Notes under the pieces: generated by a model | Seen by the model: the letters and a program-made list of their open reading frames with translations, nothing else | The model's database searches: none | What the model was told of the DNA's origin: nothing | NCBI RefSeq assembly: GCF_028389875.1 | Contig: NC_084669.1 | Coordinates: 36,246,731 to 36,310,730 of the forward strand | Length of the DNA stretch: 64,000 bases | Direction: 5' to 3' | Source of the DNA: Rhea pennata | Taxonomy: Eukaryota; Chordata; Aves; Rheiformes; Rheidae | Position numbers and translations under genes: made by a program | Shown here: piece after piece, positions 49,601 through 61,600 of the stretch | Layout of the letters: every line of letters starts with the position of its first letter | Position numbering within the stretch: position 1 is the first letter of the stretch

Positions 49601-52600
49601 GCGCCCCGCCGCGCGCCCGCCCCCGCCGCCCGCCGCCTTACCCGCAAGGCGTAGCGGTCCAGCAGCTCGCGGTCCAGCGGCCGCGCCACCAGCACCTCGC
49701 CGTACGTGCCGTTGGTGGTGCGGATCTCGAAGGCCCGGCCGACGTTGCCCGCCGTCAGGGAGAAGGTCACCTGGAGCGGGCGGCGGGGCGGTGAGCGGGG
49801 CACGCCGGGGGCGGCGAAGGCGCCGGGGCACGTGCCCGCCCGCCCGCCTGCCGCCTTCCCACCTGCCCGTTGCGCCCCGCGTCCGGGTCGCGGGCCAGCA
49901 CCACGGCGATCCGCTTGCCCACGGCGCAGTCCTCGGCCACGCTCACGGACGAGTCGGAGGTGATGTCGAACTGGGGGCTGTTGTCGTTCTCGTCCAGCAC
50001 CGTGACGGTGACCTGGGGGCGCCGAGCCGGGCTGAAGCCCCGCGCGCGACGCGGGCACGCGAGCGCGGGCTGGCGGCTGGGCGGCGCGCGGCGGGAGATG
50101 CCCCCGCGCGGAGGAAGGAGCTCCGCCGCCGCCGCGGTTAGGACCTGCCACACCGCGCGCGAGCGCGAGCGGAGGAGCGGTTCTGCTCCGGGGGCTCCGC
50201 TCATGGGCGCCCGCGGTCCGCAGGCGCAGTGACACCGAACGGGACAACGTCCCGGAGGAGGCCCGGCAGCGCGAGCCGTTATTGCTGCCGCCCAAAGAAA
50301 GAAACCGAGCCGGGAGCGGGGACAGCGTGGGTGGAGGCTGGAGAAGATGCCACAGCTGCTGCTGCGGGGCATCCCGGCCCCGACCTCCCCGGCACGGGCT
50401 GTGGCATTGGAGCCGGCGCCAGGCGCCGGGCACGCTTACCTTCTGCCGGAGGGGAGCAGAGTGGGGGAAAAGAGAAAAACAAATAAATAAGCAAGAGTTA
50501 GCCAGTGCACGACAGCAGGGCAGGCGCCGCGGGCGTGCGCGAGCGAGCGGTGGTGAGGTCGGCTGGAGCGGGGCAGAGCTCCTGGGAAGCTCAGGTGACG
50601 CGGGGCGATCCTGGGGGATCTGCTCCTCACCTGGGGAGCAAGAGCACGGCAGCGCGCAGAGAGCAAAGCCGCTGGCACCCATCGGTGGGGTTGGGCGACC
50701 ATTGCAACGTCCCTGCCCTTTCCGTTCAACATCATCTCCAGAGGCAGCAGACGGGAGAGCAGGCGGGCGAGCGAGAGCTCCCGAAATGCAGAACGCGGCT
50801 CGTCCCCGCGGGCCGGACCCCGGTTTCAGAGCCCGCCCGGGGGCCAGGTGCTTCCCGGCTGGCCCAAATCGGCACGGCGTCGTTAGTGCCGGCAGGGCTC
50901 CGGGCGCGGGGGACGAGGTGCGCTCTGCACCCTGCGTGCCCCGCGCTGCAGCGGGCAAATGCAAATCACCCGCCTGCTCAGGCGCCTTTGAAACTGCCAA
51001 ATATAATGCACTCAAATATAAACCACTCTGAGGTATTTCAAGGCCTCAAAATTTACTTACCTCAAAGCTGTTTTAGTCTGATCAGCAAATTCCACAGTTT
51101 GGGCTTTTTTTTTGTTTTGTTTTGTTTGTTTGTTCTGAGAAAACTGGCCCTGTGATATGCAGAAGCTAAAATACGACAATTTGTGCTTATGCAAATCCCC
51201 CCCAAATCAGGGTTTCCAGAGCCTAATGTTTGCCTGCACGGGTTGGAAAAGAGCAGGGCAGGGGAGCAGCACCTGCTAGAAGACGTGGCAGAACTTGTTT
51301 GGGTGAGGACCACAAGGAGCTACTCACCACCGTGGAGTCAATCCTTGGCCCTCCATCATCGGCCACCACCGTCAAGGTGTAAAGGTCTCCCTTCTCTCGA
51401 TCCACCTGGCCTTTGACTGTGATCACACCCTACCAAGGACCAACAGCCATGTTGACCCCCAACACCTAATCCACGCTAGACAACCGCGCTGGAGCAGGGG
51501 TGATCCTGTGGCTACTCACGGTGATCCCATTGATTTTGAACAAGGAGAGCGCCTGGGCGTTGGTGTTGGGGTCAAACTTGTAGGTGATCTGGTTGAGGTT
51601 GTCGATGGAGCGGGCCTGGACCCTCAGCACCTCAGAGCCCAGGGGAATGTTCTCCATGATGACAGCCTCGTAGCTGACGTTGGAGAACTGCACGGCCTCA
51701 TCCAGCTCGTTTAGGAGGCTCACGTAAACGCTGCAGAAGCCCTGGTTGTTGGGGGGTGCCTGGTCTGTGGCGGAAACGTTCATCAGGTAGCTGGTTTTGG
51801 TCTCGTAGTCCAGGTAATCAATGGTCGTGATGAGGCCCGTGCTCTCATCGATCTCAAACTTCCCTTCTGCACCTGACAGGATTTTGTAGCTCACCAGACC
51901 ACCGTTCCCTGGGGCAGCAGAAGGAAACAACCATTTAAGCCAGGCTTCCCTAAGAGACCGACACTGTTAACACCGTGTCTCCCCCATGTTGGAGCCTCAG
52001 CACCAGGGAGGGATGGGGATGCCGGAGAAGATGCTCGTTGCTCGCCCCCGGCTTCCTACCCGTGTCTCGGTCCGTTGCTCGGACAACGGCGACCGACGTC
52101 CCTACCCCGGCTGTCTCCCGCAGCCCCAGGCGGTTGTACTGCCGCTGGGTAAACACGGGCACTTCGTCGTTGACGTCTTCCACGTAGACAATCACCTGCA
52201 AAACCCCCCAGAGAAACCATCAGCGAGCTGGGCACGTGCCTGCAGCCTGCTCTGCTCGGAAAAGGCTCAGCAAGGGAGCTAATCTGGCCAACCCTTTCCT
52301 GACCGGAGGTCGGTATAGGCTGACTATCAGTTACTGAATGCTTTGGGATCCCCTACTCAAGATCTTGCAGTCGGAGATCCCGCAACATAGAAACGCTGAT
52401 GACTCAATGGGAAAATCTGTCGGAAGCTCTCGCTCTGCTCTCGTGTATGAGTCGAGCCGCGTTTTCTCCCCGTCCCTAGGGAACATCCCTTCTCCTCCTG
52501 GCTTTCTACTTGGCTTTGGCACTGTGGGCACGTGGCGCTCGGCCAGAGCCCCCGACGAACTCGGCGGGTCTAAAAATAAGATGCAGAAGCTGCGGCGATG

Positions 52601-55600
52601 CTGCTAGAGGGATGGGATGCTAGATGGAGGCTCACGGGAATCCCTCCTCAAGGAAGGAAGTTGTTGTATCGCTGCTAATTATTGCCACCGGGTCCCGTTT
52701 TATTTAAATATACGGCTGGCCGCAGACACGGTTTCCAGCGGGCTGATGCGTCGATGCCTTCCCCAGCTGCGCTACGGGGGCGGCAAAGAGACGCTGAGCT
52801 TCTGGCCTGCAGAATTCACAAGGAAAAGGGGGGAATCTGCCCGGGCCAGCGCCACGCGCGTGCTTCTGGGGACAGCGCCGGCTCTCCCTCCTGGGCCGAG
52901 CCACTTAGCCGCCTAATTACGTTACAAAATGTCGCGGGAAAAAAGGGGGGGAAAAAAAGCAAAACAAAACAAAACTATTCTCCACCCACAGGCAGCCCCC
53001 GGAGAATTTCCGTCAGCGTTTCCATGCCAGGTCTCTCAAACTTCCTGCACGCCTGCCGCTGCTCGGCGCAGGGTGGAAAGTCCTGCCTTCTCCCGAAACA
53101 CCCCGGGCGGCCGTACCCTCACGGAGCTCCTCATCGGCCCCTGCTCCGAGTTGTAGGCCTCCACCTCCAGGACATGAGAGGAGTTTTGCTCCCGGTCCAA
53201 GGGCCGCAGGCCTCGCATCACCAGCCCGGTGCTGGGATTGATCCGAAAGTTGTTGTGCTCGTTCCCTGCCGGGCCAAACAAAAAAGGAAGAAACGGTGCG
53301 CGCTGCTGCTCCGTCCAAGCTCCCCGGCGCCCGCGGTCACCTTGTGCAGCACAGCCTGCTCCCCCACGCCTTCGGGCTGCCTCAATAGGCCAAAAAAAAC
53401 CCCCAAAAGCAAAGCCCCTCATGCCACCATGCAGATGGGGCGGCAAGAGGCTGAGGCTGCACCTGCAGAGCGCCCTTGCTCCCTGCTGCGGGGCCGGGCT
53501 GGGCGCTGTTTGCCAAGCTGGTACGTGCCGGAGGCATCGGAGAGGAGCGGGAGCTGCAGCATCCCGCCATCTCAGCCCCGGCACGGGCCGCTGAGGACAG
53601 ACCGTCCCCTGGCAATTACCCGGCAGTTTCGTCCGGGGCGAGGGGAAACAGGTCTGCGGGCTGCAAGGGGCAACGCGAAGGCAGGAGGAGCCCCGCCGAG
53701 GGCGGTTTGTGGGCAGCTGCGGCCAGAAGCTGCCAGAAAGCTGCCGATGCACGAACACGCGTGGCAAGGGGGCTGCTGGACTCACCCCTGACAATCCTGT
53801 ACCACACTCTCCCGTTAATGCCTTCGTCCACGTCTGTGGCTTTCACCTTTGCAAGGGGAGAAAAGCAGGCAGTGAAGGGCAGAGCTCTGGAGACGGTGCC
53901 AAACCCTCCCGGGCCGGGCAGCCCCAAGGACGGGCCTCCTCTTCCTCGGTGCACTGTGGCCCTTTCCCACCTAAGGCAGGGAGCTTATGGACAGCAAGCC
54001 AAAGAAAGCAACCCTGCCCGCATCGCTTGCGGACTCACAGGTACAGCGTTTGCTGCTCCAAGAGCACGCTGGAGAGCGCCCAGCGGATCTGGGCACCTCC
54101 AGCAGCCAAGTGAAAAGCAGCCAGAGAAGAAAGCAGCAACCCCAGCCTCGCGCGTGCATTCCTTCCCCTCTCCCGCGCTCGGGCCGAGGGCCGTTTTGCA
54201 AGAGCCAGTGTTGTTTTTTTTCTGTCTGACTCACCGAGAAGTCAGGACAGCTTGGCTAACGGCAGCTGTAAGGCAGGAGACTGGTCGCAGACAACAGGGC
54301 TAATGGGCTCAGGAGCTCTCGGCTTCCAGGTCACCTGCCCAAACTGGCCCAGGGTTGGAGCTGAGCTTGAGGCCCATGCTGTGAGGTCTGTGGGCGAGCA
54401 CCCAGGTGGAGAGCCATCTCCACCAGCGCTGCCCCGCGCACTAACGCTTGCACCAGCGTACAATGCCAGCAGATATCCGGCCGGCTGAGCCACCCAAAGA
54501 CGGGCTCCTTCCCCTGGGCGACTGCATGGAGACCTACAGCTTCCAGGTTTATCATACACAGCGCTATGGGGAGAGGATGACCCCCCTCCAGGCTGGTGCT
54601 GGAGCAGGCACGTGGGTCTATTCTCTTTGACAGCTGGGAACCGGACTGTGCACATTTACCCTTTCTTACAATGCCTCTGCAAGGTTCAGGAAGGTCAACT
54701 CAAAAAGCAACGCGCGTGAGAAAGACCGGAGGAAACACAAACACAACGTGCTCAGTGAACACCAGTGCTCTGGACAACCATCTGAGCATCGCGGGAACCC
54801 CAGCAGAAGGGGAGAGCGGCCTTCGGCTGGGACGTGCACACACGTGAAATAAGCCACGCACAATACTTATCAAAGCACAAAGCGCTTTCAAAGGGCTTAT
54901 CAAAGTGACGGCGACACGTTGGAGGGGCCATACTGAGGAGCTGCTGCCCAGTTCCCAAGGAAACTTAACACAACGGTCCCCTCTGGTGTCTCCGCACAAC
55001 ATTGCAGGACTCGTCTCTGCCAAGCCTCCGCAGCAGCTGCGGGCCCCGGCAGCTGGGCAGCGGGATGGCGCGCAGCAGGAACAAGGGCAGGGCCTGTGCT
55101 TCCTTCCCAGCTGGGCTGGAGCCCCTGCTCATCTCCTCGTTTCCCGCTGCCCACAAAAGAGCCCGCTGACAAACACGGCGGTTGCTGTTTACAGATCATC
55201 TGGGCGAGATCTCAGGGAATGGCTTTAACTTCATTGTTGTGCTAGGTCCCCTTGGGGACGTGGGCGCTCAGCTGCACCGCTTGGCTACAAATATTACTCA
55301 GCAGTTTCCTTTTACCAGGTGCGGGTTTGCACCCAGACTTAGCAGTATGGCAAGAGCCATAGGTGCAGCAGGAACGAGGAGGCCATTTATAGGGGCTCAG
55401 CTTTAATGCCCTGGCTTTCACCCGCAACTTGAAACAACACTTGCAGGAGCTGCAGGTGCTCAGAGCCTCTGAAATGCAGCTTTGGGAGGCTGCTGCCTGC
55501 TCCCCGGCGTGGCTTCGTGCCCCGGACCAAGGGACCCATCTCCAGCAGGTGTTGCCCGAGCGGAGCAGCTGCCTCGGCCTGGGGACACCAGCCTGCTGCA

Positions 55601-58600
55601 CGCCCTGGCTCCCTTCGGAGCAAAGTTGGGCAAATGATGTGCCAAGGCACCAGTGCTACAAGGGAAACCTGGAGGGAGACAACCGTTTGCAGCTTTTTGT
55701 GCCTTTCCCTGCTGTGCTATGTGCTGAAAAACACATCCTGAGGACAGCAAAGGGGAGAGTTTTGTGTCCCCCTCCCCTCAGTCTTGGCGAATGAAGCACA
55801 GACTGAAGTCTGCCTTAGTCACCTGATAAAGGCAGAGCTTTCCTATACTCTGGAAAGCTTGAAAGCTCTCCAGAAAGGTCGGCAGGACTCCCTCCCTGCT
55901 TTTCTGGCAGTTGCCAGCTTTGGAAAGCCAGATCTCCTTGGTTTCGGCCGGCCCCAGCAGAGTCCCTGCCTGGCGGGAGAGGCGGTAAGCTTGTGACACC
56001 GGCAGTTGGACACGCCGAAGCCTGATGTGAGGGTCGGACAGACCGTCCAGAACTTAAGAAAATGATTTAACTCGAAGGCAAGCGCTGGCTCTTCGACGCA
56101 CCTTTCTCGCGTGGCCGAGCTCGGGGAGCCGCCAGCCCCCGATCAGCCCTCCGGTGCCGGCTGAAAGGTGAGACGGCTCCTTCTGCCGCCCCTGCGCAGC
56201 AGAGGGTATCGGGCAGAGCTGCTTTATCCTCTGGCCAGCAAAAGGAGGGCCTGAGCAGAAGCAGCTTTTTTGCAGGCCACCTTTAATGCAGCGACGGATG
56301 GCTACGGAGATGGGCTGGAAAAGGGTCGGGATGGGGCAGGGGGAAGAGGGGAGAGGCGAGGTGGGAGCAGGAGGGTGCAGAGCAAGGTGGGCACGGCGGG
56401 CGGGCGGCACAGTGGCCCAGGGACCGTGCCGGGGACCATAGTGTGGGCCGGCCCCACCGGGGCTGCCGTCTCCCTCCCGTCCTCCCTTATCCTCTGAAAA
56501 GGAGGAGGGAGCTGGCGGGAGAGGCGGCCGGGCAGGAGGAGAGAGGCCAGCGTGAGCGGCCGTCCCCGGCTGGAGAGCTGCTGCCCTCGTCCCTGCAGCC
56601 GCCCCGAGAAACGGCTCTCAAGTAAGTGGAAAGATTCAGCGCGCCGGGAAAAGCCGGGGAGCTCCAGGGCAGTGGCACCTGGCGAGATGGGCAGGGGGAA
56701 GAGAGCTCCTTCCATCCCGGCCCCGCGACGCGCGCCCAAGTGCCCCAAAGCAACCGTCTCTCTGCAGAGAGAGTTTTGCAAAAAGAGAGCGCCGCTTCCT
56801 CCTCCCCGCTCCTTTCAGGAGCGTTTTGCAAAGTGAAACCCGCTTGCTTTCCCTCCGCTGGCGCCGCGAGCCTCGGCCCCGTCGCGGTGGAGCCCGTCGA
56901 GGGGCTCCGCCAGGCTGGGCGCTCCTCGGCGGGCCCCGCGGCATTGCACAACGGCTTGCGCGCTCCTCCTTGCGCCACTGATGCCGGGAAGGAGCCCTGC
57001 AGCAAACGGGGACGCTTGGCCAGCGGTTGTGAAATGGTTCGTTGCCGTAGTGGTGGAACATACCCAAACCACCGGATGCTCAGTTAGCTCGAACGGGGCG
57101 TTAGCAGTGACGGACCTAGTGCTGACGTTTTACCAGCCAGTTGGCCACATCTGGCTGGCTGCAGATGTGCTGAAAGGAGACTGCTTGTGGGGCGGCTCCT
57201 CTCCCAGCTGGACTTAAGGAGGTGAAACCTCCCCACCCTGCCGCTGGCCTCTGGGCACAGAGCGGTGCCTCCGGGCTGGGCAGGCAGGAAGGGCCCTGCC
57301 AAAAAGCAGCAGAGAGGTTGCAGACCTGCGAAGCCAGATCAGGGCGTGGGGTGGCTCTGCCCCGGCGAGCTGAACTGGCCGGGGGCATAAACGGGTCCGC
57401 AGGGTGACCCAGGAGATGAGAGCCTGGTATGGCACATATGAAGCCTATGTATTATGGAGGGGCAAAAATAAAACCCTCCATTTCCCACCCAGAATGACGG
57501 CTGGGAGCTTTGCAGGCACTTGCAAGCATAGGAGAGGTGCAAGGTGCCCATCCCACATCCATCTCGGGAGAGGAAGCCCTTGTCCTGCTGGATGCTGCAC
57601 AGCTAGTGCAGCTGCTCCTGGTCCTGACACTTCCTGCTGTGAGACCCTAATTTCAGGTGCTTTTAATTGTCAAGCAATCTCTGTGGAAATGTCTATAGCA
57701 CAGTGTGTCAGGCAGGGGGTGAAGGAAGACCCGTTTTGTCCATGGTAATAGGCTAAAGGCTGTACTTTGGAGGAAACCTTCGAAAGGTGGATGGGGAGAA
57801 AGCAGTGTCCTAGGGTTGCAACTCTTGCCAGCCCTGCAACTGCCAGGTTATTGGCCCTCGAAAGCAGCACGGTTCACGTGTGCTCTGCAAAGACTTTACA
57901 GATCTTCAGCAGCCCCATTTCTGAAAGGGGCTCGACCAGGTGAGGGTCAGGCCAGAGCGTCCCTGAAACCGTAGCTTTGCAAAGGGAGCCGCGCATGAGG
58001 AAGGGATGGAGCAGAAACAACAGCAGGCGAGGGCATGGCTGGAAGAGCCTGTCCTTTCCCACCAGCAAGGAGACCCAAACTTCCCCTCTCGCCACCCTCT
58101 GTTGCCAGCAGAAGCCTGTGAAACCCACTGGCAAAGCTGCCTTTGCCCCCCAGGGAAGGCAGCCTACGGCTCGAGGGGCAGAGCCCTGGCAGACGGACCA
58201 AAGAGGTCCATGCCTCCCAACGCGTTTCTAGGAGATGTTCTCAGTTTGCTCTAAAATAATAACAGCAACAACCCCCCCCCCACAGCCACCACCAGCAGAG
58301 CAAAAAACAACCCAGAGAAACTTCCTGCAGCCCCCTCCCTCCCTCCTGACCGCCGCGAGGTCAGCGAGCCGAGCCGGGGCGGCTAGGGCACGCCAGAATT
58401 AAGGTAGCCTGGGCAACCTCGGTGCAGCTCGCGCTGGCACGCGGCCTTGCCCTGCGGGCCTGCATGCCCCGTCCCCAGCTAATCCTTCTCGGGGCGTCTC
58501 GTAGTTTCCATTAGCAACGAAGGACGGGTAGCTGCCGTCTCTTCCACCTTTTTCTGAATGTCTAAGCAGCGCAGGGCTGAGCGCGCTCCCTCCAGCGTGC

Positions 58601-61600
58601 CAGGGCTCGGCTGCTCCCTTGGCACACCGAGGGCTGGGTTGAGCCGCCGGGGGGGGGGGGGGGTTTGGAGCAGTATTTCCAGAGCCCTTGTCTTGGGTGT
58701 GGGTGGGGGGTCACATTTGGCTGTGACTCCCTTGAGGGAGTGGAACCAAAGCCCAACAGCTTGTGGACAGGATTTTGAACCTTCTCTAGTATCCAATTAC
58801 TTACTGTTCCTCAAAAAGCTTCCTACAGCGTAGGTGTAGGCTATGGACCCTGACACTGGAGCCTTGGTACTGCATGTTACCTGCATGTTAGCACATGCCA
58901 CAGAAAACACGGCTGGGAGAGCCTTGGACCAAACCAAAATGCCCTCGGGCTGGGCAGAGGGTGTCTGCACCGCCTCTAAACGGTGATCATCTGTGTTGCT
59001 TCCTCTAGGTGCTGCAGGAAAGATGAGCATGGAGGATGTTGCCAACGGGACCTCTCCCGCTCCCACCCTCTTTGGCTTTCTGGTTCCGACTGCCACGCTG
59101 GTGCCACCAGGCACCGCAGCACCGGAGAAGGCAGACCCGCTGCCCGTCATCATCGCGCTCGTCTGCATCTTCCTCCTCCTGGCCAGCTGCCTCGTCTTCG
59201 TTGCCCTCTGCAAGCCGGCGGCCCTGGACGGCTCCCGCTGCGGGCCGCGCGAGCGCATGCCCTACCCCGGGGAGGATGCCAGCGAGCCCCAGCTGCGGCT
59301 CTGGAAGCGGCTGGGCTCCCTGCGCCGCTCCATCGGCAGCTTCCGCAGGAGCCGGCCCGCGGGAGTCTCCCAGAGCCAGCAAGCCTGCCCCAGGAGACCC
59401 CCTGCCCGCTGCGACTGGGACTTCCTGGAGTCCACCAAAATGTGACCCTGCAGCTCGGCACCAGGGCGATCCCCACCCGCAGGCGGGGCTGCGGAGCCAG
59501 TACGAGAAAGGAGCAGGCGTAGCACGAGCAACCGCGTTAGCTTGGGAGGTGCTGACTGCCGGGGGGAAGAGCCGCGTGTGCCGCGAGCTCGGACTCGGCC
59601 CCCTCCTCAGGCAGACCCTGGTGGCTGCTGGCCTGAAACCAGAGCTGCCGCCTTTCCAAAACGAGCTTGCTGCCACCGTCCAGGAGCACGCGGGACACCA
59701 CAGAGCATCGCCAACCGCAGCATCCCCGACCTCTCTGCTGCCTGGGGGAACAGCGCGGCACGAGGGGGCTGCGTCGGTCCGGACCGCGCGGAGGAAACGT
59801 CGCTTGCGCCTCCCACGGGGCACGTTGAGCTCGAAGATATCCCCGTATACGCTGCTGGGCTCCAGCAGAGCCCGGTGCTCCTGCCTGGGCGCAGGCCAGC
59901 TGGGTCCGCGGGCGCTCCAGCAAAGCGTTCTCCGGAGCGCTCCGCTCCGCACTCCCTGGGGACGAGCACTCGTGCTTAACTAAAGCCGAGACGAATAAAT
60001 GATGCTTCTAACCGTGCTTTGAGTTTCTAACGCTCGCATCTAGCCCTTTGAAGCCATCGAGGTGCTGGTTTGCAGGCTGCAGCTCTAGGGTGGCAGGGAG
60101 GGAATGGGCAATCTCGTCTCTACAGCTTCCCTAATGCCTTCCATGCTACGGTTTTCCCGGCGTAAGCCAGGGAGGCATCCAAACTACACCCACCCGCAGC
60201 TATCATGCTGCATTTCTTCGGGAAAGTTGTGAGGCACCTGTGTGCTCCCTCGCAGCAGACGTGCTCCTTAAACATTTTCCCCTTTTAAGGGTGTTTATGC
60301 ATTTATTCTTTTAGCTGCCTTAGCCCTGAGTGGAGACTTAATTGGGGGAAAAAAAATAGCCCCTAAAGCGTTCTGCTGGAATAATTTGCAGCGTAGCACC
60401 CTGAAAAGCACCTTCCCGGGGCTGGGCTGACGCGCGCGCAGGTGCCCGCGCCGTGCAAGGTCCGGCCCCCATCGCGAGGCGAGAGCCGGAGCCTGCCACG
60501 CTTTATGGTTGCGGTGACGAATTTGACGGGTGCCTGCTGAAAAGCGGCTTCGACGCAGGCGCAGGTGGGCGCGCTCCGCTCGCAAAGGCGGGCAAGAGGC
60601 CGGCCGAGGCTCTGCCAGTGCGGAAAGCCAGCCCCCGCCACCCCCCAGCCCCGGGGCAACGAGCGCGCCCACGTGCCTGCACGATGCTGCTGGCCACCGC
60701 GACGTCCTCCGGCACGCTGACTTCGTAGCTGCTCTGAAGGAAGATGGGTCGGTTGTCGTTGACATCCAGGACGGTGACGTACACGGTGGCAGTCCCGGTC
60801 CTCCTGTTGCCGGCGGGGCCGTTGTCTGCACAGGAGAGAGAGCAGAGGGGAGGCTGGGTTCGGTCACCTCCATCGCCCGTGCGCGCAGGTGGTGCAGAGG
60901 GGGCACCTCTGTCAGCACTGCCCCTCTCCTCGCTTAAAAGCTGCCTGTTTCCCCCCAAGGGCGTCACAGGCAAGGTGCTCCCAGCGCTGATTTAGGCCAC
61001 TGCCCCAAGGACAGCCAGAAGACACTCAAAAAAGATGATCCCTCACGTGGTGCGACCAAGACTTCACCCAGCAGAAAGCAACCACTAAAAATAATAGGCT
61101 TAAAAGTTCCAAAGCAACGACTCAGTGCGGGTGCTCGCCCCGAAGCGCGGCACGAGCGGTGGACGTGCAGCTCTTGCTTTCGGCACAGGGCAGGAGAAAG
61201 GGGGAGCACGTATTATCGGTTTTGCTTTTGCAAACATGCCCTGAGGCAAGCTAAGCTGAAACCCCTCGAACGAGAGCCTATGGGGTCTGGGGCCTGGGAA
61301 AGCACTGGCATGCTCATTCCCATCTGACGGGCCCATCGCCACTTCGGAGCTGGTCCTGAAGAGGCAGCGGGCGCAGCGCCCACCGCTTTCACTGGTGGGG
61401 TCAGCTCCGTGCCCCCCAGGAGCCTGACCCAGCCTTTTATTTCTCCTTTCCAAATGAATCTCCAAGTCTTCTGTAAACAAGCGCATCATTATAAGGCTGT
61501 AGGGATGATGGCCAAGACGCGTTGGCATGTCAACGCGTTGCCCGTGCCAGGTGGCTCTGGATTAATTGGCAGTCACTGAGCCAAGGCCTGGCATGGCATT

